Positions 61,601 to 64,000 of a stretch of 64,000 bases of DNA are shown piece by piece. Origin of the DNA: Bacteroidota bacterium. GTDB lineage: Bacteria > Bacteroidota > Bacteroidia > Flavobacteriales_D > Crocinitomicaceae. Every line of letters starts with the position of its first letter. Within the stretch, counting starts at the first letter, position 1. The stretch is taken from assembly GCA_006226425.1 (NCBI GenBank), contig SBGX01000023.1, positions 129,370-193,369 of the forward strand, given 5' to 3'. The notes beneath the pieces are model-generated. The model was not told where the DNA came from and searched no databases. It saw nothing but the letters and a program-made list of their open reading frames with translations. The position numbers and the translations under genes are program-made.

Positions 61601-64000
61601 AATATATGCCTGAAGACTTGGGATGGCTCGTCCGATATTGCTAATTCCTTCCTGAATTTCTTTTGAGCCAATTTCTTTGTAAGTTACATGTACCGTCGTT
61701 TCGGTGATCCCATACATATTGATCAAGTGACATTCGGGGTATTTGTCGTACCAGGCTTTTAGCTGTCCTGGATGAAGTGCTTCCCCCCCAAAGATGACAT
61801 AGCGTAATGGGAGTTTGTTTTCATGTTGTAAGTCTTCTTCTGCCAGACGATAAAAAGCGGCTGGTGTCTGATTCAAGACGGTGACTTGATTTCGTAGGAG
61901 CGTGTTTCGGAAGCTGCTCGTATCTCGAGCTTCATCCTTGGAAATGAGTACCAGTTTTCCACCAAACAACAGGGCCCCATACATTTCCCATACGGAGAAA
62001 TCGAAACAGTAAGAATGAAAAAGTGTCCAGGTATCGGATTCTGTGAAATCAAAATGATTGGGCTGATGAAATAGCAAACTGATTACCTGTTGGTTTTCAA
62101 CAACGACCCCTTTTGGCGTTCCGGTAGATCCTGAGGTATAGATGATATATGCCGCATCTTTGGCTTGACCGGATGAGATCGTGTTTTCATGGTCTTTTTC
62201 ATAGCTCAACTCGTGAATAGCACATTGAATTCCGTCATAATTGGCTCGTGGAAAGCCGGTGTGAAGCAAGGCAACGGCCTCCGAATCTTGCAATGTAAAC
62301 TGAATTCGTTCTTCGGGATATTCCGGATCAATCGGAACATAGCAAGCCCCGATTTTTAGGCTTGCAAGTATTCCGACCAACATCCATTCATTTCGATCGA
62401 TTAAAAGCGCGATGTGTTGACCACGTTGAATACCCAGTTCTCGGAGTTCATGGGCCAGGCAATTGGCTCTGCGGTTGAGTTCCGTGTAACTCATACGGTG
62501 GTCGCCCCATATAAGTGCTGTTGCTTCCGGTGTTTTTTGAACTTGATTTTCGAAGGCTTGAATCAGAGTCAGTTCTTGTGGATAATCTGCTCGATTGGAT
62601 TGTTCTCGCTGAATGTAGGCGAGACTTTCCTCGGAGCTCATCAGTGGGATTTGTCCGAGTTTTGCATCTGGATGCTCGCAGACAAATTGAAGTAAATGGA
62701 CCAAATGTTGGCTCATTCGTTCAATCGTATCTTCAGAAAATAAGGCAGTAGCATATTCGAAGGAACAGTGGATTTCGTCATTGATTTCAGCGGCATTCAG
62801 GCTAAGGTCAAACTTGGATGTTTCCTGCTCAAAGTTGAGGAGTTCAAAGTTGAGGTCGTGTACCTGAAGTTTTTCCTGTTCATTATTCTGAAAAGCGAAC
62901 AGCACATCAAATAGCGGATTTCTGGAAAGGTCACGCCTGAGGTCTAGCTTTTCTACTAGCTCATCGAATGGAAAGGACTGGTTTTCATAAGCATCCAATG
63001 TCAGTTGTCTGATCTGTTGGAGATAGTCTCTAAAGCTGATCTCTTTATCGGGATTCGAACGGATGGCCAGGGTGTTGACAAACATCCCGATCAGAGGTTC
63101 CAGGTCCGCGTGATTACGTCCGGCTACTGGACTCCCGACAATCAGGTCTTCCTGTCCGGTATAGGCGGATAGGAAACACTGAAATCCGGCCATTAAGATC
63201 ATGTAGGTGGTCGAATCTTCCGATCGAGCCAGGACATTGAGTTGTGTACTTAGAATGGGATCAAGCTTAAATTTTAAAGTGGAGCCCGAAAAATCTTGTA
63301 CCGGTGGACGTTTAAAATCAGTTGGAAGATTCAGAACGGGGATTTCTCCCTGAAATTGCGTCATCCAATAGGCTTGGGATTTCTTGGCAGCTTCACTTTC
63401 AAAATAATTCTTTTGCCAATGAGCAAAATCTTTGTATTGAATTTTTAAAGGACTCAATTCCTGTTTCTGATAACTTCGGATGAAATCACTCACCAATATA
63501 TTGCAGGAAGCTCCATCAGCGATAATGTGATGGATGTCAAAAAGTAGGATGTGTTCATTTTCCTGAAGTGTAGCGATTGCAATACGGAATAGGGGAGCCT
63601 CGTTTAAATTAAAAGGACGCACAAATTCAGAAATCAACTGATCCAATTCTTTGTTTTCCAAATGAATGAATTCAAACGGACATTTGGGGTGAACGAATTG
63701 CTGGGCAATGCCATCGACTAACTCAAAAGAGGTGCGCAGGGATTCATGTTTGGTGATTAATTGCTCAAAACAAGTTTGCAATTTGTCCTGTTGAATTTTT
63801 CCATAGACTTTAAGCGCAATGGGGATGTTGTAATTACAGGATTCCGGTTCCAGTTGATACTGAAAGTACATCCTCTTCTGCGCTGCTGAAAGTGGGTAGT
63901 AGGGAAGTTCTGGTGCTTTGGGAATTTCGAGGCTTTGCTTTTGTTCGCTGGACTGGATTTTCCGTTCCAACTGTTGAATGGTCGGATTGGCAAAAATATC
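55643..64000 (-). CDS. Nonribosomal peptide synthetase, 3' part: (T)-C-A(Thr)-T-E-C-A-T-TE
   Basis: The frame is open to the right edge, so at least 2785 residues of a longer protein lie here. The first in-window residues, DIFANPTIQQLERKI, are the end of an upstream carrier domain. Then: C1 (HHIIADG); A1 with YTSGSTGTPKG and the specificity residues D-F-W-N-I-G-M-V-H-K, the known threonine code; T1 with LGGDSIKA (Ser about residue 1015); E domain (HHLLIDG, VGWFTSLFP, VGYGVFRYL); C2 of DCL type (SPMQEGMLFHH, HHILMDG); A2 with code D-A-M-H-I-A-A-V-C-K; T2 (IGGHSML); type I thioesterase (GGYSIGG, Ser about 2627; late His in SGEHQEM). It would add D-allo-Thr or D-Thr and one more residue, then release the product. 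The A2 substrate is unassigned, perhaps aromatic. Confidence 0.95.
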   Translation of the reverse strand, partial: DIFANPTIQQLERKIQSSEQKQSLEIPKAPELPYYPLSAAQKRMYFQYQLEPESCNYNIPIALKVYGKIQQDKLQTCFEQLITKHESLRTSFELVDGIAQQFVHPKCPFEFIHLENKELDQLISEFVRPFNLNEAPLFRIAIATLQENEHILLFDIHHIIADGASCNILVSDFIRSYQKQELSPLKIQYKDFAHWQKNYFESEAAKKSQAYWMTQFQGEIPVLNLPTDFKRPPVQDFSGSTLKFKLDPILSTQLNVLARSEDSTTYMILMAGFQCFLSAYTGQEDLIVGSPVAGRNHADLEPLIGMFVNTLAIRSNPDKEISFRDYLQQIRQLTLDAYENQSFPFDELVEKLDLRRDLSRNPLFDVLFAFQNNEQEKLQVHDLNFELLNFEQETSKFDLSLNAAEINDEIHCSFEYATALFSEDTIERMSQHLVHLLQFVCEHPDAKLGQIPLMSSEESLAYIQREQSNRADYPQELTLIQAFENQVQKTPEATALIWGDHRMSYTELNRRANCLAHELRELGIQRGQHIALLIDRNEWMLVGILASLKIGACYVPIDPEYPEERIQFTLQDSEAVALLHTGFPRANYDGIQCAIHELSYEKDHENTISSGQAKDAAYIIYTSGSTGTPKGVVVENQQVISLLFHQPNHFDFTESDTWTLFHSYCFDFSVWEMYGALLFGGKLVLISKDEARDTSSFRNTLLRNQVTVLNQTPAAFYRLAEEDLQHENKLPLRYVIFGGEALHPGQLKAWYDKYPECHLINMYGITETTVHVTYKEIGSKEIQEGISNIGRAIPSLQAYILNQGRQLVPPGVAGELAITGHGVSRGYWKRDDLTQERFIDNPYYPDEKMYLSGDLVRQLPNGEMEYLGRIDQQVKIRGFRIELGEIEAALNRHESIKQSVALTRSLEDGEHKLIAYLLWDGKQELKHQQLRSFLLEQLPEHMIPHFFVFVSEFPLTSNGKIDRKKLPNPDSGAHEKRTYEAPSNEREILLSEVWKQTLGLDDIGVHEDFFSLGGDSIKAIQIASRVSGKGFQMTIKDLFRNSTIRQLAPLLKDKQGIIDQGIVHGAYSPTPIQHWFFDQKFEHELHWNQSLMLYAKDGFDPKIVRQVIQRLYEHHDHLRSILKMDENGRKTLFVPESKPLSMIQEDFKGLEKQDQLVEDRCQEIQAGLTRQNLFQPALFHTDQGDHLLLACHHLLIDGLSWRILLEDFKSLYEAFEKGEKPQLQLKTHSFKYWSEQLQSYLTSSDMSGEINYWKNLCEEEVISLPLKSRQAQNNSGIRTEILKLNEQQTNLLLTKVNQAYRTNTEDLLLSALLMSFMELCEGNRVQVFLEGHGREELFKDQDVSRTVGWFTSLFPVNLGGLHSTAPHHIIRHVKEQLRSIPHKGVGYGVFRYLNDNESDHEINYPESEIMFNYLGQFDEDIQADRWSISHLTMGDSVHPKNHRTSSLDLTGLVVDQQLKLNISYHPDVLDSDFVQELNSLLQQKLEELIQHCVEIPATIPTPSDFELARLTLEDLDLILQQSKDADLQIQNIYPLSPMQEGMLFHHLADVGKSSYFEQARFTLNGHIQKDDFQSAFQKLIDRHDILRTNFFHSRIGQPHQLIFESRKADFRFLDLSNSGGQQNELEELMHRDRLESFDLERAPLMRIHLVKTTESTYEVIWSHHHILMDGWCIALVIQDFMQLYAGETQGTQIQLPAPPSYASYFSWLGRQNERVTQTFWKNYLKEYDQEVKLPEKSQQTSAYQSARVHAQISPQELLQIEQLSRRNQATLNSFMQTSWGILMQRYNRTDDIVFGAVVSGRPSEIEGIEEMIGLFINTIPVRVHRKGEQNFNELLREVQQNSVSCAEHDYYPLSEIQVHTELKRDLISQVLVFENYPVQEKVTSQEKEEDALRIEHFEMHEHTNYDLTLVFIPGQELTIRFEYNQLRYEAEMIEELAQNYKTLISSILKTPEEELSKLSYHWPKAITSGEETIRNPETIFSAFEEIVSKQRTLPAISDASIRTTYGVLHDSSRQLCQKLFRAGVRKGDVVAVLFPRSVELAEALLAISQMGAIYLPIDQELPSERIKFILQDSQCKYLLSAQETNYGPINIPWKHGESFDSGTPDIQTDQVRPEDPAYIIYTSGSTGLPKGVLVHHGGIMHTVREKIASYGIHSSDRLFLFASTSFDASIMELLMGICSGAAIYALSLEEIRHSDIFLQKVRDEGVSILHLPPSYLGALTAEQMPGIRLLITAGEEAPADEIKRFIPYMDYVNAYGPTESSVCCSNYFIQKGSSIPDKVPIGQALPGVKLIVLDQFLQPVPTGVPGELCIAGPGVSLGYLNREELNQEKFIDHEMFPGQKLYRSGDLVQQERDGNILFLGRIDQQVKIRGHRIEPGEIRAQINRISGVENSIVVPIRKGLEKYLCAYYIGTGEINEKDIKQELEKQLPYYLVPDYLVRIEEIPLNNNRKIDLRALPNPLIELDTKNIEEELTETEQRLLLIWKELLQERNISKNSSFFEIGGHSMLLIRMIARMNLQFGKSPEISQLMEAPSIAQIAVLLDQQQTSDQTTELITSELSLFTEERDQKIFLFPPISAHSLIYQELGDYLETHALYGFNYIPENQQLTAFIQAIQEVQPSGPYILGGYSIGGNLARHVAAKLEEMGQEVSHIILIDSTFREKPTSPLSSDEVKANTQEFVKKMDEESKQHLREAGLYEKAFTRIEAYMDFALNSGDEFSIAGQTHLIRSVGVHPESETSAQNWKKLNKGKLTVHQGSGEHQEMLGPDHLKENMKILQEILLKIELSM

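Noticed and set aside
63968..63970. TTG at 63970 as the start of the NRPS
   Set aside because: The frame continues to the edge with DIFANPTIQQ, a typical carrier-domain end, so the true start is outside the window.
1..64000. tRNA, rRNA, CRISPR, insertion sequences or phage genes
   Set aside because: No gap is long enough for most of these, and I found no repeat arrays, transposase motifs or tRNA-like cloverleafs by eye; a covariance-model scan would settle small RNAs.

Overview
The window looks like chromosomal DNA of a member of the Bacteroidota, most likely Flavobacteriia-like. The evidence is: two secreted proteins with C-terminal regions resembling the type A sorting signal of the type IX secretion system, a GldA-type ABC ATPase, a DUF4783 protein next to nadC, a DnaE with a fused N-terminal proofreading exonuclease, a SiaB/SiaC phospho-switch, hybrid propeller/SpoIIE sensors, and several TAnnTTTG promoter elements in intergenic gaps. 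Gene density is very high; no gap exceeds about 200 bases. I saw no rRNA, tRNA, insertion sequence, phage gene or CRISPR array.

Region 1 (1-24.4 kb) is a surface-glycan locus. On the left, two glycosyltransferases and an AsnB-type amidotransferase run leftward. Divergent from them is a six-gene rightward cassette: FkbH-like HAD protein, acyl carrier protein, MaoC-type hydratase, SDR reductase, MBOAT O-acyltransferase and an SGNH-like protein. It is probably a pathway that builds a small acyl group on a carrier protein and moves it onto a glycan. Facing it is a long leftward operon. It starts with rlmH and galE, then a nucleotide-sugar epimerase and a Wzy-like membrane protein. Next comes a pseudaminic acid pathway (pseB, pseC, pseF, a Pse-associated methylase, pseG, a sugar N-formyltransferase in place of the usual PseH acetyltransferase, pseI). 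It ends with two paralogous GT-B proteins flanking a PhyH-family dioxygenase, and a Wzx flippase. The prediction is a cell-surface polysaccharide carrying an N-formylated pseudaminic acid (Pse5Ac7Fo) added by an undescribed transferase pair.

Region 2 (24.6-44.9 kb) is mostly housekeeping: nadC, a contiguous leftward group (secreted beta-propeller protein, dapD, rsgA, dtd, MazG-like, small membrane protein), ruvX, gldA, ogt, dnaE, an RluA-type pseudouridine synthase, rhodanese, DedA and aroE. Inside it (31.6-36.7 kb) lies a SiaABC-like partner-switching operon: a large membrane PAS/GAF/SpoIIE phosphatase, two SiaC-family proteins and one SiaB-family kinase. There is no SiaD diguanylate cyclase in the window.

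Region 3 (44.2-55.6 kb) has an AlbA_2-domain protein, a T9SS-exported subtilase, a GNAT enzyme and an alpha/beta-hydrolase lipoprotein. It also holds a tight three-gene leftward operon: a secreted FecR-like protein, a two-component-style periplasmic propeller plus SpoIIE phosphatase, and an exported WD40-caspase protein with a possible EF-hand.

Region 4 (55.6-64 kb) is the 3' part of a nonribosomal peptide synthetase: carrier tail, C-A(Thr)-T-E, C-A-T-TE. Its reading frame is open through the right edge, so the gene continues outside the window.
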